Below the pieces are notes generated by a model that saw nothing but the letters and a program-made list of their open reading frames with translations, did not search any database and was not told where the DNA came from. Below, one piece after another: positions 1 to 10,130 of a stretch of DNA of 64,000 nucleotides (within the stretch, counting starts at the first letter, position 1; each line of letters begins with the position of its first letter). The stretch spans positions 3,968,001 to 4,032,000 of the forward strand of contig NZ_CP006850.1 in the NCBI RefSeq assembly GCF_000523235.1. Reading direction: 5' to 3'. This DNA comes from Nocardia nova SH22a (GTDB lineage Bacteria; Actinomycetota; Actinomycetes; Mycobacteriales; Mycobacteriaceae). Made by a program: the position numbers and the translations under genes.

Positions 1-27
1 CGACACTTCATCTTCGGCGGTGCGCAC

Positions 28-66
28 GACCGAGCGGCGGAGATTGGAACAGCCCGCCGCTCGGTC
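28..66 (-). terminator. hairpin terminator of the secreted-protein gene
   Basis: A perfect 13-bp inverted repeat (arms 28-40 and 54-66, GACCGAGCGGCGG and its complement) with a 13-nt loop lies just past the stop of the minus-strand gene ending at 79. No clear U-tract is visible, as is usual in GC-rich actinobacteria. Confidence 0.7.
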
Positions 67-78
67 CGAAGAGGCGGT

Positions 79-819
79 CTACTTGGCGCCGCCCGGTGCA
101 TCGGGTGCGGGAGCGGGCAGGGGCGCGGTGATCGTGGAGAAGTACTCGATCGCCCCGGCGATGGCGACCGGAACTCCGACGAGCAATGCGCCACCGATGG
201 TGCCCACCGGCGCGAGCGTCACCGCGCCGGCGATGCAACCGCCGAGGGGCCCGCCGCCGAGCAGCATCGCCACCGGCATCGTCACCGCACCGCCGAGCAC
301 GCCGCCCGCGACACAGCCGACGGCAGCCGAACCGACGGTGCCGACCAGCGCGCCGAGCGCCGAACCGAGCGCGACCCGCGTGGTGAATTTCGACCAGGCG
401 GCCGCTTCGCGTTCCTGTGGAGTCTGCGCCGCAATCTCTTTCGGGGCGGAGACGGCCGGGCGATAGAAGGCCGCCTCGGCGATCGGGGTGAGCGTGGCCT
501 TGTTGCCGTCGATCACCGCCCGGATCGGGACGACGATGTCGTCGACGTTCACCTCGAGCGGTGTGCCCCCGACGATCTCGCCGTTCGCGGCACGGATCTG
601 GAACTGACCGTCTCGAACGGTGAGCGAGCCCGCATCCGTCGTGATGACCGCCGAGTTGCCGTCATTGCTCGCGGTGTAGTTGACGACGCCCGGAATGATC
701 TGCGTCGCAATACCTCCCGGCGGAGCCTCCGGCGCCGGTACGGCGCCCGCCGTCCCGGTCGCAACACCCATCGCGGCGGTCGCTATCAGCGCCGCCCCCA
801 CGGCTACCCTCATCTTCAT
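79..819 (-). CDS. secreted protein with glycine-rich hydrophobic C-terminal half
   Basis: A 246-residue protein of unknown function. The N-terminus (MKMRVAVGAALIATAAMG) is a Sec signal peptide ending near an Ala-Gly-Ala site around residue 26. Residues about 45-125 look like a small beta-rich domain. Residues about 145-225 are a long Gly/Ala-rich hydrophobic stretch with glycine-zipper spacing and two cysteines, followed by a Pro/Ala tail. The start at 819 has an AAGGACC ribosome site. The architecture resembles small secreted proteins I associate with Nocardia, but I cannot name a family with certainty. It is divergent from the MBL-fold gene. It may be an envelope or membrane-inserting protein; that is inference from composition only. 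Confidence 0.75.
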   Translation of the reverse strand: MKMRVAVGAALIATAAMGVATGTAGAVPAPEAPPGGIATQIIPGVVNYTASNDGNSAVITTDAGSLTVRDGQFQIRAANGEIVGGTPLEVNVDDIVVPIRAVIDGNKATLTPIAEAAFYRPAVSAPKEIAAQTPQEREAAAWSKFTTRVALGSALGALVGTVGSAAVGCVAGGVLGGAVTMPVAMLLGGGPLGGCIAGAVTLAPVGTIGGALLVGVPVAIAGAIEYFSTITAPLPAPAPDAPGGAK

Positions 820-1255
820 ATCGGTTGGTCCTTCTGCTCATGGATCGAGCCACTTGCACATCTCGGTCCGTCGGGGATCGTTCGTCCCGGGCAGCCCGGC
901 ACACGGTCGGCAATCTCTTCGCACACATGTTGCCGATCCGCGCTCAGTCGAACAGAAGTTAATGTAGCCTATCCTATAGAAACGAACAATAGACTGCATA
1001 TATCCATAGCTCAGCCTGCGGTTACGGTCCTTCCGGCGCGCATCGGGAGGAGTGCCGGTGCCTTCATGGACACCATTGCCGCAGCGGTCGCAAAGGAGGC
1101 CGTACTCGTGGTCACGGCTGCGGCCGGATCTCCGTGCACTCCATGGGCTTTGATGGTCGGACGTGCGGCCTGAAACGCAGACTGCCGACGCCGAGCAGTT
1201 CGCGTCGGAAGGGCCGCCGAATTTGGTTGCTTCGGCTAAGGAATATGGTGCAGGG
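820..1255. promoter_or_regulatory. divergent intergenic region, AT-rich promoter core
   Basis: This is the regulatory gap between the secreted-protein gene and the MBL-fold gene. The only AT-rich part is about 955-1010, where a run containing CCTATCCTATAGAAAC and ACAATAGACTGCATATA offers plausible -10 elements on both strands. Part of the right side (1163-1255) could be coding if the MBL-fold gene uses an upstream GTG at 1163. I see no other gene here. Confidence 0.4.
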
Positions 1256-2281
1256 ATGGAGAACGCGTTGTCCATCGGTGATGGCATCTTTCAGATCCCG
1301 GTTCCGATTACGGATAATCCCCTGGGGCACACTCTGGTGTATGCCCTCGAGTCGCCGGGCGGTCTGGTCCTTGTCGACGCCGGCTGGTACGACGACAACG
1401 CGTGGAGCGGGCTCACCTCGGGGCTGGAGGCCATCGGCCATTCCGTGACGGATGTCGAAGGTGTCGTACTCACCCACTTTCATCCCGACCACACCGGTCT
1501 GTGTGGTCGGGTCCGGGAGGCGTCGGGTGCGTGGATCGCGATGCACGAAGCCGACCATGATCTGTTCGCCCAGATGTCGGCCGACCGGGACGAGGACTGG
1601 GTGGCCGCGGAGAAGGAGAACATGGCCCGAGCGGGCGCTGGCGCGGTCGATCAGGATGCGTTCGTGGCCGCGGCGAGCGGGGAGGTGCACGTGGGGCGGG
1701 AGTCGGCTCCCGATCGCGTGCTCGTCGACGACGAACTCATCGCGCTGACCGGCCGCGCTCTTCGAGTCGTCTACACCCCGGGGCATACGCCGGGGCACGT
1801 GTGCTTCTATCTCGAGGATGCCGACGTGATGTTCACCGGTGACCATGTCCTGCAGAAGACGACTCCGCACGTGGGCAATTTCGTCTACCCGCTCGAGGAG
1901 CGCGATGCGTTGGCCGAGTTCATCGATTCGCTGCGGCGGGTGGAGTCGATGAAGGTTACACGCGGGCTCGGTGCGCACGGGTTGCCCATCGAGGATGTCG
2001 CGGGCCGGGCCGCGGGATTGGTCGAGCATCATGAAGAGCGGCTGGAGCATTTGTACGGCAGTTTCGGTGATGATCGGATCACGGTGTGGCAGGTCGCCGA
2101 GCGTATGAAGTGGTACAAGCCGTGGGCGGCGCTGTCGCCGATGGGCAAGCACATGGCGCTGTCGGAGGCGGCGGCACACTTGCGACACCTGGTCGCTCGC
2201 GAGTTGATCGTTCAGGTGCCGGGTTCCGAACCGGCTCGTTTCGCCCGCAACCAGCGGGGGTCCGTGTCGAAAGCCGTGTGA
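1256..2281 (+). CDS. MBL-fold metallo-hydrolase
   Basis: About 341 residues. A metallo-beta-lactamase-fold hydrolase carrying the metal-binding motif THFHPDHTG (HxHxDH, near residue 75), a later histidine in TPGHTPGH and an aspartate in FTGDHVL. These ligate the dinuclear metal centre used to hydrolyse (thio)esters, lactones or sulfur compounds. The C-terminal 100 residues form a helical/winged-helix-like extension seen in larger MBL proteins. The start is uncertain. ATG 1256 gives an N-terminus that begins directly with the fold (MENALSIGDGIFQIPVPI), while an in-frame GTG at 1163 would add 31 residues. The substrate is not evident. It stands alone and ends about 85 bp from the convergent SDR gene. 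Confidence 0.8.
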   Translation: MENALSIGDGIFQIPVPITDNPLGHTLVYALESPGGLVLVDAGWYDDNAWSGLTSGLEAIGHSVTDVEGVVLTHFHPDHTGLCGRVREASGAWIAMHEADHDLFAQMSADRDEDWVAAEKENMARAGAGAVDQDAFVAAASGEVHVGRESAPDRVLVDDELIALTGRALRVVYTPGHTPGHVCFYLEDADVMFTGDHVLQKTTPHVGNFVYPLEERDALAEFIDSLRRVESMKVTRGLGAHGLPIEDVAGRAAGLVEHHEERLEHLYGSFGDDRITVWQVAERMKWYKPWAALSPMGKHMALSEAAAHLRHLVARELIVQVPGSEPARFARNQRGSVSKAV

Positions 2282-2365
2282 CGCCGTCGCCGGTGAGCCT
2301 CTCGACCTCGGTAACGAGAATTTTGTCGTAATGCCGCGATGATGTCGGCTCGGATTCGCCTGGTC

Positions 2366-3292
<927 letters not shown>

Positions 3293-3302
3293 TTACGACA
3301 AA

Positions 3303-3322
3303 TATGGACATGTGTCTATCCA
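3303..3322 (-). promoter_or_regulatory. GACATGTGT box in the SDR promoter
   Basis: The sequence ATGGACATGTGTCTATCC contains the inverted repeat GACA-TG-TGTC and lies about 95-115 bp upstream of the SDR start at 3208. A closely matching copy lies at 3892-3910 in the opposite orientation ahead of the epimerase gene, which suggests a common regulator. On the minus strand a TAGACA/TAACCT pair with 17-bp spacing overlaps it and could be the -35/-10. Confidence 0.5.
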
Positions 3323-3579
3323 ACTGCTCGGGTTTGGTCGTGTCCGCATGCTACTGCGCCGACTCTCGCCGTTGCGGCCCTGCCGTTTCCGGTTGGCGAT
3401 CTGGTCGGCACACTGCACGGATGCGCTTGCGACGCAACAGGATCCGGCTACTCGCCGGAGAATACGCTTTGTCGGCGAGCTGGCCGGATTACACCGAGGC
3501 GAGCCACCAGCCAGTCGAGGCACCGCGATTGCTTCGAGCACGGCAGGCGGCGTCGGCGAATCGCCGGCTCGTTCCGCAC

Positions 3580-3850
3580 TCACCAGAACCGCCCGACCGT
3601 GACCACCTGGGGCGCACTGTGCTTTCCCGGGCCCGTCAGGATGGTTCGAGCGGCGTATTGGAGAGCATCGGCGACCTTCGGGTAGGTGAGATGGTCTGTG
3701 CCCGCTCGAATGATGGTGCCCGCGTGACGAATTCGAGTAATTCGACCAACGCCGAGTCCGCGTCGGGGCCGAGCGATTTGGTGAGGAGTCGGCGGGTCGC
3801 GGTCGAGTCATGCGACGCAGACACGAGTATCGAGGGTATATGCCGACCGA
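3580..3850 (-). pseudogene. remnant of a pyridine nucleotide-disulfide oxidoreductase C-terminus
   Basis: Reading the minus strand, one frame gives TATRRLLTKSLGPDADSALV followed by ELLEFVTRA. After a one-base shift in the GCGGGCACC run near 3720 the next frame continues AGTIIRAGTDHLTYPKVADA and then ALQYAARTIL to a stop at 3580-3582. Both parts have strongly G/C-biased third positions. The order 'T.RLLG...GPDA...L...V.AG......D...YP...ALQ.AA' resembles the dimerisation domain of mercuric/mycothione-reductase-type flavoproteins. There is no upstream FAD or NAD domain and no credible start, so if the reading is right it is a truncated, frameshifted relic. This is pattern recognition by eye only. 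Confidence 0.35.
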
Positions 3851-3891
3851 GTGGCGGCCTTCGCAGAGGCGTACAGATGTATTGACGACTG

Positions 3892-3910
3892 ACTATACAC
3901 ATGTCTATTT
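3892..3910 (+). promoter_or_regulatory. GACATGTGT box in the epimerase promoter
   Basis: The reverse complement reads AATAGACATGTGTATAGTC and matches the box at 3303-3322 through T-x-GACATGTGT-x-TA. A -35-like TTGACG (3882-3887) and a -10-like CTATTT lie 17 bp apart around it, so the box sits in the spacer, a usual repressor position. The epimerase GTG start is about 45 bp downstream. Confidence 0.5.
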
Positions 3911-3953
3911 TTGACCTCGAAATGTTCGGCCCACCACTTGTGACAGGCGGCGT

Positions 3954-4994
3954 GTGAGCATCCAGAACTTGGTCATCGGCGCGTCCGGATTCCTCGGTTC
4001 CCATGTGGCAGGTCTTCTGGTAGCCCGTGGCGAGCGCGTGCGGGTGATGGTGCGTGAGACCAGCTCCCGGCGAGCGCTGGAGGGCCTGAATGTGGAGTAT
4101 GTGGTCGGAGAACTCGAAGACCGGCAGGCACTGCGCACGGCCATGGCCGGGTGCGAGGTCGTCTACTACTGCGTGGTCGATGCCCGGCCCTGGTTGCGCG
4201 ACCCGGCGCCACTGTTCCACACGAATGTGGCGGCGCTGAACACGGTGCTCGAGGTGGCGGCGAAAGCCGAACTGCGTCGCTTCGTCTTCACCAGTTCGGT
4301 AGCGACGCTGCCGATCGGCGACGAGGTGATCGACGAGGACTCCGGGCCGCACAACTGGACCCACCTCGGCGGCGCCTACGTCCGTTCCCGGGTCGAGGCG
4401 GAGGAGTCGGTGCTCCGCTACGCGCGTGAGCACAACTTACCTGCCGTCGCGATGTGCGTGGCCAACACCTATGGCCCCGGCGACTACCTGCCGACCCCGC
4501 ACGGCGCGTTCGTCGCCGCGGCCGCCCACGGCAAGATGCCGGTCTACGTCCGCGGCGCGGGCGCCGAGGTCGTCGATATCCGTGATGCGGCGCTCGCACT
4601 CGTACTCGCCGGAGAACACGGCAGCGCCGGACATCGCTACATCGTCTCGGCGGGCTGGCGAAACACCCGTGAACTACACGATTTCGCTGCTCGCGTCGCC
4701 GGTGCCGCCCCGGCACGTTACGGGCTGTTCCCGGCGATGCTGTCAGTCGCCGGACTGGTCGGGGAAGTCGTGGCCCGGTGGACCGGCAAGGACGTACGCG
4801 TCACACGAACGACGATGCGTTTGATGCACACGATGACGCCGCTCGATCACTCGAAGGCCGAACGCGACCTCGGCTGGCGTCCGCGGCCGATCGAAGACAC
4901 CATCACCGACGCCGTGAAGTTCTTCACCACCCGCCGCCGGCGCGCCGACACCCCGGCCTCTTCCGCCGGCCCGCGACCCCATCGAAGCGAGTAG
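3954..4994 (+). CDS. NAD-dependent epimerase/dehydratase-family reductase
   Basis: 346 residues, extended SDR fold. The Rossmann motif GASGFLGSH is at residues 9-17, with the FTSSVAT segment (catalytic Ser) and the active-site region GGAYVRSRVEAE. Overall it resembles dihydroflavonol-4-reductase / 3-beta-hydroxysteroid dehydrogenase-like proteins, which act on a secondary alcohol or ketone with NAD(P). An oddity is that the usual YxxxK reads YVRSR, a Lys to Arg change that could lower or alter activity. The GTG start at 3954 gives MSIQNLVIGASG, so the fold begins at once. The C-terminus has a basic, low-complexity tail (TTRRRRADTPASSAG). It stands about 280 bp ahead of the esterase-prp operon and shares a promoter box with the SDR at 2366-3208. 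Confidence 0.8.
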   Translation: MSIQNLVIGASGFLGSHVAGLLVARGERVRVMVRETSSRRALEGLNVEYVVGELEDRQALRTAMAGCEVVYYCVVDARPWLRDPAPLFHTNVAALNTVLEVAAKAELRRFVFTSSVATLPIGDEVIDEDSGPHNWTHLGGAYVRSRVEAEESVLRYAREHNLPAVAMCVANTYGPGDYLPTPHGAFVAAAAHGKMPVYVRGAGAEVVDIRDAALALVLAGEHGSAGHRYIVSAGWRNTRELHDFAARVAGAAPARYGLFPAMLSVAGLVGEVVARWTGKDVRVTRTTMRLMHTMTPLDHSKAERDLGWRPRPIEDTITDAVKFFTTRRRRADTPASSAGPRPHRSE

Positions 4995-5272
4995 CCGTGC
5001 CCCCCAGCGTATTCGAGATGACCGCGCGGGCGTTCGCCGCGCAGGTCGACATCCGTGGAAGGCCGCTGATCGGATGCCGCACGGCGCCCTCGTGCGGTCG
5101 GTGACTGTCGAGGCCGAGGCGAACATCCCGAAGCCCCACAGCGCGATGTCGTGAGCGTTCCGCCAAATGGCTAACGAGCGGTTGAAAGGCGCCACTGTTG
5201 GCGGTTCTCTTGCGGTGCCGTATTCGGCAGAGTTTGAGCTGCCCTTGGCGCTCACTCAGCAATGGAGCTCAC

Positions 5273-6253
5273 ATGCCACACGACGGAAACCCGTACCCCA
5301 CCCTGCCGCTCGACCGCGAACTCGAAGCACAGGCGTCGGCGCTCTCGACGCAGTTCTCGGACCACGTGACCCTCGAGATGGTTCCGCACTTGCGGGCAGC
5401 TCTCGCGGCGGCACCGGACCCCACGCCGGAGCTCCTCGCGGCGGCGGGATTGACCCAGCGGGACGTCACCATCAAGGGCTACGAAGGCGTCGATCTGGAA
5501 GCGACGGTGATCGCACGAGCGGATCACGAGGGCCACGGACCGGGGCTCTATCACCTTCACGGGGGCGGCATGACGGTCGGTCATCGGAAGCTGGGGGTGC
5601 CGGCGTTCATTCCGTGGGTTGTCGAACACGACGCAGTGCTGGTGACCGTCGACTATCGACTGTCGCCGGAGTTCCCGGACCCCTATCCGGTGGAGGACAG
5701 CTATGCCGGGTTGGTCTGGACCGCGGAGCACGCCGACGAACTCGGAATCGACCCGGACCGGATCGTGGTGCTCGGCCAGAGCGCCGGAGCATGCCTGTCG
5801 GCCGGGACCGCGCTGCTCGCTCGCGACCGGCAGGGGCCGCGGCTGCTGGGGCAGGTGCTGTGCTACCCGATGCTCGATGACCGGCACGAGACCGTCTCCG
5901 CCGACCAATGCGCGGATGGCCTGATCTGGACCCGAGCGAGCAGTGAGACCGCGTGGGACGCCTACCTCGGAGAGCAGCGGGCGAGCGGGAACATCTCGTA
6001 CTACGCTGCCCCGTCCCGCGCCACGGACCTGTCGGGACTGCCTCCCGCCTATATCGATTGCGGTTCCAACGAGCTGTTCCGTGACGAGAACATCGCCTAC
6101 GCGAACGAGTTGTGGAAGGCGGGCGTTCAGACCGAGCTCCACGTATGGGCCGGCGGGTTCCACGGCTTCGACATGATCGCGACCGATACGACCGTCGTCG
6201 ATGCCGCACACGCCGCCCGCGCCTCGTGGATTGCGAGGGTGCTGGGCTCATGA
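5273..6253 (+). CDS. HSL-family alpha/beta hydrolase (esterase)
   Basis: 326 residues, alpha/beta-hydrolase fold-3 (hormone-sensitive-lipase type). The oxyanion-hole motif is YHLHGGGM, the nucleophile elbow is LGQSAGACL (GQSAG, Ser near residue 166) and the C-terminal acid/His region is [13 protein letters not shown]. It probably hydrolyses short-chain esters, and intracellular action is likely since no signal peptide is present. ATG 5273 is chosen because the first 25 codons of the longer frame look non-coding and a GGAG precedes it. The stop overlaps the prpD start (ATGA), so it is the first gene of the prp operon. A paralogue with the same internal blocks ([15 protein letters not shown]) lies at 55927-56898. 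Confidence 0.85.
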   Translation: MPHDGNPYPTLPLDRELEAQASALSTQFSDHVTLEMVPHLRAALAAAPDPTPELLAAAGLTQRDVTIKGYEGVDLEATVIARADHEGHGPGLYHLHGGGMTVGHRKLGVPAFIPWVVEHDAVLVTVDYRLSPEFPDPYPVEDSYAGLVWTAEHADELGIDPDRIVVLGQSAGACLSAGTALLARDRQGPRLLGQVLCYPMLDDRHETVSADQCADGLIWTRASSETAWDAYLGEQRASGNISYYAAPSRATDLSGLPPAYIDCGSNELFRDENIAYANELWKAGVQTELHVWAGGFHGFDMIATDTTVVDAAHAARASWIARVLGS

Positions 6254-7752
6254 AGAATCATCTCGTCCGTACGCACCGTTCCGCCGAGGCGTTCCCGCGT
6301 GAGGAGCATCTCGCGTGGCGGATCGCCGAGGTTGCCACCGATCCGGTGGAGGTCGCGCCGGAGACGGAGGAGATGATCGTCAACCGGATCATCGACAATG
6401 CCGCGGTGGCCGCCGCGTCGCTGACTCGGCGTCCGGTGTCGAATGCTCGCGCTCAGGCGCTGGCGCATCCGTACCAGCCGGGTTCGACCGTGTTCGGTGT
6501 CGAGGGCCGGTTTTCGCCGGAGTGGGCGGCGTGGGCCAACGGCGTCGCGGTGCGCGAACTCGACTTCCACGACACCTTCCTGGCCGCCGAGTACTCGCAC
6601 CCCGGCGACAACATCCCCTCGATCCTCGCGGTCGCCCAGCACACCGGACGCAGCGGTCGTGATCTGATCCGTGGTCTGGCAACGGGTTACGAGATCCAGG
6701 TGGACCTGGTGCGCGCGATCTGCCTGCACGAGCACAAGATCGACCACGTCGCCCACCTGGGCCCGTCGGCCGCGGCGGGTATCGGCACGCTGCTGGGCCT
6801 GGACACCGAGACGGTGTATCAGGCGATCGGCCAGGCGTTGCACACCACGACCGCGACCCGGCAGTCGCGTAAGGGTGAGATCTCCAGCTGGAAGGCTTAT
6901 GCTCCGGCGTTCGCGGGCAAGATGGCGGTGGAGGCCGTGGATCGTGCGATGCGGGGTGAGGGTGCGCCGTCGCCGATCTGGGAGGGCGAGGACGGGGTGA
7001 TCGCGTGGCTGCTGGGTGGTCCGAAGGTCGAGTACTCGGTGCCGTTGCCGGGGCCGGGTGAGCCCAAGCGCGGGATTCTGGATACCTACACCAAGGAGCA
7101 TTCCGCGGAGTATCAGAGTCAGGCGCCGATCGATCTGGCGTTCCGGCTGCGGGAGCGGATCGGTGATTTGGATCAGATCGCGTCGATCGTGCTGCACACC
7201 AGCCACCACACCCACTATGTGATCGGTACCGGTTCGAACGATCCGCAGAAGTTCGATCCCAAGGCGTCGCGCGAGACCCTGGACCACTCGATCATGTACA
7301 TCTTCGCGGTCGCCCTGCAGGACGGCACCTGGCATCACGAGCGTTCCTACGCTCCCGAGCGGGCCCAGCGCCCGGACACCGTCGAGTTGTGGAACAAGAT
7401 CTCCACCGCGGAGGATCCGGAGTGGACCCGCCGCTATCACTCCACCGACCCGAACGAGAAGGCCTTCGGTGCCCGCGCCGAGGTCACGCTGAAGAGCGGT
7501 GAGGTGATCGTCGACGAACTCGCCGTCGCCGACGCGCATCCGCTGGGCGCGCGGCCGTTCGCCCGTGACCAGTACATCGCCAAGTTCCGCACTCTGGCCG
7601 AGGGTGTCATCGAACCCGCCGAGCAGGACCGCTTCCTCGAGGTGGTCCAGCGAATTCCGGAGCTGCCCGCCGAGGAACTGCATCAGCTCAACTTCACCGT
7701 CTCCGATGAGGTGCTCGCCCGCGCAACCAAGTCGCCGAAGGGACTGTTCTGA
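6250..7752 (+). CDS. prpD: 2-methylcitrate dehydratase PrpD
   Basis: 500 residues, MmgE/PrpD family, full length. It dehydrates 2-methylcitrate to 2-methyl-cis-aconitate in the methylcitrate cycle for propionyl-CoA disposal. Family landmarks include the [20 protein letters not shown] segment near residue 100, with the active-site Asp/His region, and [14 protein letters not shown]. The ATG overlaps the esterase stop, and the TGA overlaps the prpB ATG. The order prpD-prpB-prpC is common in Nocardia and Rhodococcus. Propionyl-CoA would come from odd-chain, branched-chain or steroid-type substrates, which fits the catabolic genes downstream. Confidence 0.96.
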   Translation: MKNHLVRTHRSAEAFPREEHLAWRIAEVATDPVEVAPETEEMIVNRIIDNAAVAAASLTRRPVSNARAQALAHPYQPGSTVFGVEGRFSPEWAAWANGVAVRELDFHDTFLAAEYSHPGDNIPSILAVAQHTGRSGRDLIRGLATGYEIQVDLVRAICLHEHKIDHVAHLGPSAAAGIGTLLGLDTETVYQAIGQALHTTTATRQSRKGEISSWKAYAPAFAGKMAVEAVDRAMRGEGAPSPIWEGEDGVIAWLLGGPKVEYSVPLPGPGEPKRGILDTYTKEHSAEYQSQAPIDLAFRLRERIGDLDQIASIVLHTSHHTHYVIGTGSNDPQKFDPKASRETLDHSIMYIFAVALQDGTWHHERSYAPERAQRPDTVELWNKISTAEDPEWTRRYHSTDPNEKAFGARAEVTLKSGEVIVDELAVADAHPLGARPFARDQYIAKFRTLAEGVIEPAEQDRFLEVVQRIPELPAEELHQLNFTVSDEVLARATKSPKGLF

Positions 7753-8666
7753 TGACCGGACTACTCGCCGCCGACACCGCCGCAGCCGACAAGCGCGCCG
7801 CATTCAAGACCGGACTCAACTCCGGCACGATCCAGCGCTATCCCGGTGCGTTCAACCCGTTGGTGGCCAAGCTGATTCAGGAGATCGGCTTCGAGGGTGT
7901 GTATGTCTCCGGCGCCGTGCTCTCGGCCGACTTGGCACTGCCCGACATCGGCCTCACCACCCTGACCGAGGTGACCGAGCGCGGCCAGCAGATAGCCCGC
8001 GTCACCGACCTGCCGACGCTCATCGACGCCGACACCGGATTCGGTGAACCCATGAGCGCGGCCCGCACGGTCACCGTGATCGAAGACGCCGGAATCGCCG
8101 GACTGCACCTCGAGGACCAGGTCAACCCCAAACGCTGCGGCCACCTCGACGGTAAGGCCGTCGTCCCCACCGACGAGATGGTGCGGCGGTTACGTGCGGC
8201 GATCACCGCACGACGCGACCCGAACTTCGTGATCTGCGCCCGCACCGACGCCGCCGGGATCGAGGGCATCGACGCCGCGATCGAACGGGCGCGGGCCTAC
8301 GCCGACGCGGGCGCCGATCTGATCTTCACCGAGGCGCTGCACACCCAGGCCGATTTCGAGAAGTTCCGCGCAGCGGTCGACATACCGTTGCTGGCCAATA
8401 TGACCGAGTTCGGCAAGTCCCAGCTGATGTCGGCCGAGATTCTCGAATCCATCGGCTACAACGCGGTGATCTACCCGGTCACCACGCTACGCCTGGCCAT
8501 GTTCGCCGCCGAGGCCGGGCTGCGCGAAATCTACGAGGAGGGAACCCAAGCCGGTCTGCTGGATCGCATGCAGCACCGCAGCCGTCTCTACGAACTCCTG
8601 CAGTACGAGCGCTACAACGAATTCGATTCCGACATCTTCAATTTCACTCTGCGAAGGGACCAGTGA
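7752..8666 (+). CDS. prpB: 2-methylisocitrate lyase PrpB
   Basis: 304 residues, isocitrate lyase/PEP mutase superfamily. It cleaves 2-methylisocitrate to pyruvate and succinate. The signature loop KRCGHLDGK (catalytic Cys near residue 130) and the Mg-binding DADTGFGEP segment are present. Start and stop overlap prpD and prpC by one base each (TGATG), indicating translational coupling. A related but distinct lyase runs off the right end of the window from 63188. Confidence 0.96.
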   Translation: MTGLLAADTAAADKRAAFKTGLNSGTIQRYPGAFNPLVAKLIQEIGFEGVYVSGAVLSADLALPDIGLTTLTEVTERGQQIARVTDLPTLIDADTGFGEPMSAARTVTVIEDAGIAGLHLEDQVNPKRCGHLDGKAVVPTDEMVRRLRAAITARRDPNFVICARTDAAGIEGIDAAIERARAYADAGADLIFTEALHTQADFEKFRAAVDIPLLANMTEFGKSQLMSAEILESIGYNAVIYPVTTLRLAMFAAEAGLREIYEEGTQAGLLDRMQHRSRLYELLQYERYNEFDSDIFNFTLRRDQ

Positions 8667-9790
8667 TGACGGAGACCGCGACACCCACCATCTACAAGGG
8701 ACTCGCCGGCGTCGTCGTCGACACCACCGCGATCTCGAAGGTGGTCCCGGAAACCAACTCGCTGACCTACCGCGGCTACGCCGTCCAGGACCTGGCCGCA
8801 CACTGCACCTTCGAACAGGTCGCCTACCTGCTGTGGCACGGTGAACTGCCCACCGACGCGCAATACGCGCAGTCGCTGCGGCAGGAGCACACGTCCCGCC
8901 GGGCGGACCGGTCGCTGCTGTCGCTGATCGCCACGATGCCCGGCAACTGCCATCCGATGGATGTCGTGCGGACCGCGATCAGCTATCTGGGCGCCGAAGA
9001 CCCGGCCGAGGACGACAACTCTGCAAAGGCCAACCGCGACAAGGCATTACGCATGCTCGCGGTGCTGCCGACCATCATCGCCGCGGACCATCGCCGTCGC
9101 CACGGCTTGGAGCCGATCGAGCCGGATTCGAATTTGGGGTACGCGGAGAACTTCCTGAACATGTGCTTCGGGAAGGTGCCCGCGCCGGAACTGGTGAAGG
9201 CCTTCGAGGTTTCGCTGATCCTGTACGCCGAGCACAGCTTCAACGCCTCCACCTTCGCCGCGCGGGTGGTCACCTCGACGCTGTCGGACATCTACAGTGC
9301 CGTCACCGCCGCGATCGGCGCGCTCAAGGGACCGCTGCACGGCGGCGCCAACGAGGCCGTCATGCGCGACATGCTCGAGATCGACGATCCCGCTCTGGCC
9401 GAGCAGTGGCTGCGCAACAAGCTGGCGAACAAGGAAAAGGTCATGGGGTTCGGCCACCGGGTCTACAAGAACGGTGATTCCCGGGTGCCGACGATGCGCA
9501 AGGCATTCCTCGACATCGCCGCGAGCACCGGTGGGCAGAAGTGGGTCGAGATGTACGAGATCCTCGAGCGCACCATGAACGACGCCACGGGGATCAAGCC
9601 GAATCTCGACTTCCCCACGGGCCCGGCCTATTACCTGCTCGGATTCGATATCGAGGTGTTCACCCCGATCTTCGTGATGAGCCGGATCACCGGGTGGACC
9701 GCGCACATCATCGAACAGGGCGAGTCCAATGCCCTGATCCGGCCGCTGAGCGAATACGTCGGCGTGCCACAGCGCGCCGTCGTAGCCTGA
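8666..9790 (+). CDS. prpC: 2-methylcitrate synthase PrpC
   Basis: 374 residues, short citrate synthase type. It condenses propionyl-CoA with oxaloacetate. It carries the citrate synthase histidine in HSFNAST, the second one in FGHRVYK, and the catalytic Asp region GFDIEVFTPIFVMSRI. The length and prp context favour methylcitrate over citrate synthase. The ATG at 8666 overlaps the prpB stop, and a perfect hairpin follows the stop. Confidence 0.95.
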   Translation: MTETATPTIYKGLAGVVVDTTAISKVVPETNSLTYRGYAVQDLAAHCTFEQVAYLLWHGELPTDAQYAQSLRQEHTSRRADRSLLSLIATMPGNCHPMDVVRTAISYLGAEDPAEDDNSAKANRDKALRMLAVLPTIIAADHRRRHGLEPIEPDSNLGYAENFLNMCFGKVPAPELVKAFEVSLILYAEHSFNASTFAARVVTSTLSDIYSAVTAAIGALKGPLHGGANEAVMRDMLEIDDPALAEQWLRNKLANKEKVMGFGHRVYKNGDSRVPTMRKAFLDIAASTGGQKWVEMYEILERTMNDATGIKPNLDFPTGPAYYLLGFDIEVFTPIFVMSRITGWTAHIIEQGESNALIRPLSEYVGVPQRAVVA

Positions 9791-9803
9791 GCGCGCAATA
9801 TGC

Positions 9804-9839
9804 CTTCGGCGGCTCGCACTACCGTGCGGGCCGCCGAAG
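9804..9839 (+). terminator. terminator of the prp operon
   Basis: A hairpin with arms CTTCGGCGG and CCGCCGAAG, extended inward by CGCAC/GTGCG around a 4-nt loop, starts 14 bp after the prpC stop. Confidence 0.75.
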
Positions 9840-9886
9840 TGCGTCACAGCCGAGGATGCGGCCCGACCACAGCCCTCGAACAGTAT

Positions 9887-9904
9887 TGACATTATTCATT
9901 GTCA
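9887..9904. promoter_or_regulatory. TGACA-N8-TGTCA box upstream of the PucR-type gene
   Basis: An exact inverted repeat, TGACATTATTCATTGTCA. It is the leftmost member of the 14-site set and the only one outside the main supercluster. No clear -35 is seen. The first credible start codon is about 225 bp downstream. Confidence 0.75.
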
Positions 9905-10130
9905 GTCTCTACTGTGAGCAGTGTCTCCCATCCGCGATAAGGGCTTGGCCTGCGGTTCAGCCGTAGTCTCTCGGCAACGGCCCGGTGCGGGGCGGAGACG
10001 TATGCCTTGTGAATCCAGGGCTACGACCTGTGCACGAGCTAACGCTGAATTCTCGTTCGGATGCTGGATTGCGCAGTCGACGCGTAACCCGGAATGCTTC
10101 AAGATGGTCCATCATCGCGACGGAGTTCAG

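Larger units (their letters stand above)
9791..10130. other. 340-bp gap between prpC and the PucR-type gene
   Basis: It holds the prp terminator, a TGACA box at 9887-9904 and an apparent leader of about 220 bp. The reading frame upstream of 10131 (9921-10130) is open but low in coding character (Arg/Cys-rich), so I treat it as non-coding. Confidence 0.5.

Noticed and set aside
1112..2188. 358-codon minus-strand frame opposite the MBL-fold gene
   Set aside because: The plus strand has the HxHxDH metal motif. The minus frame is low-complexity Arg/His/Val sequence.
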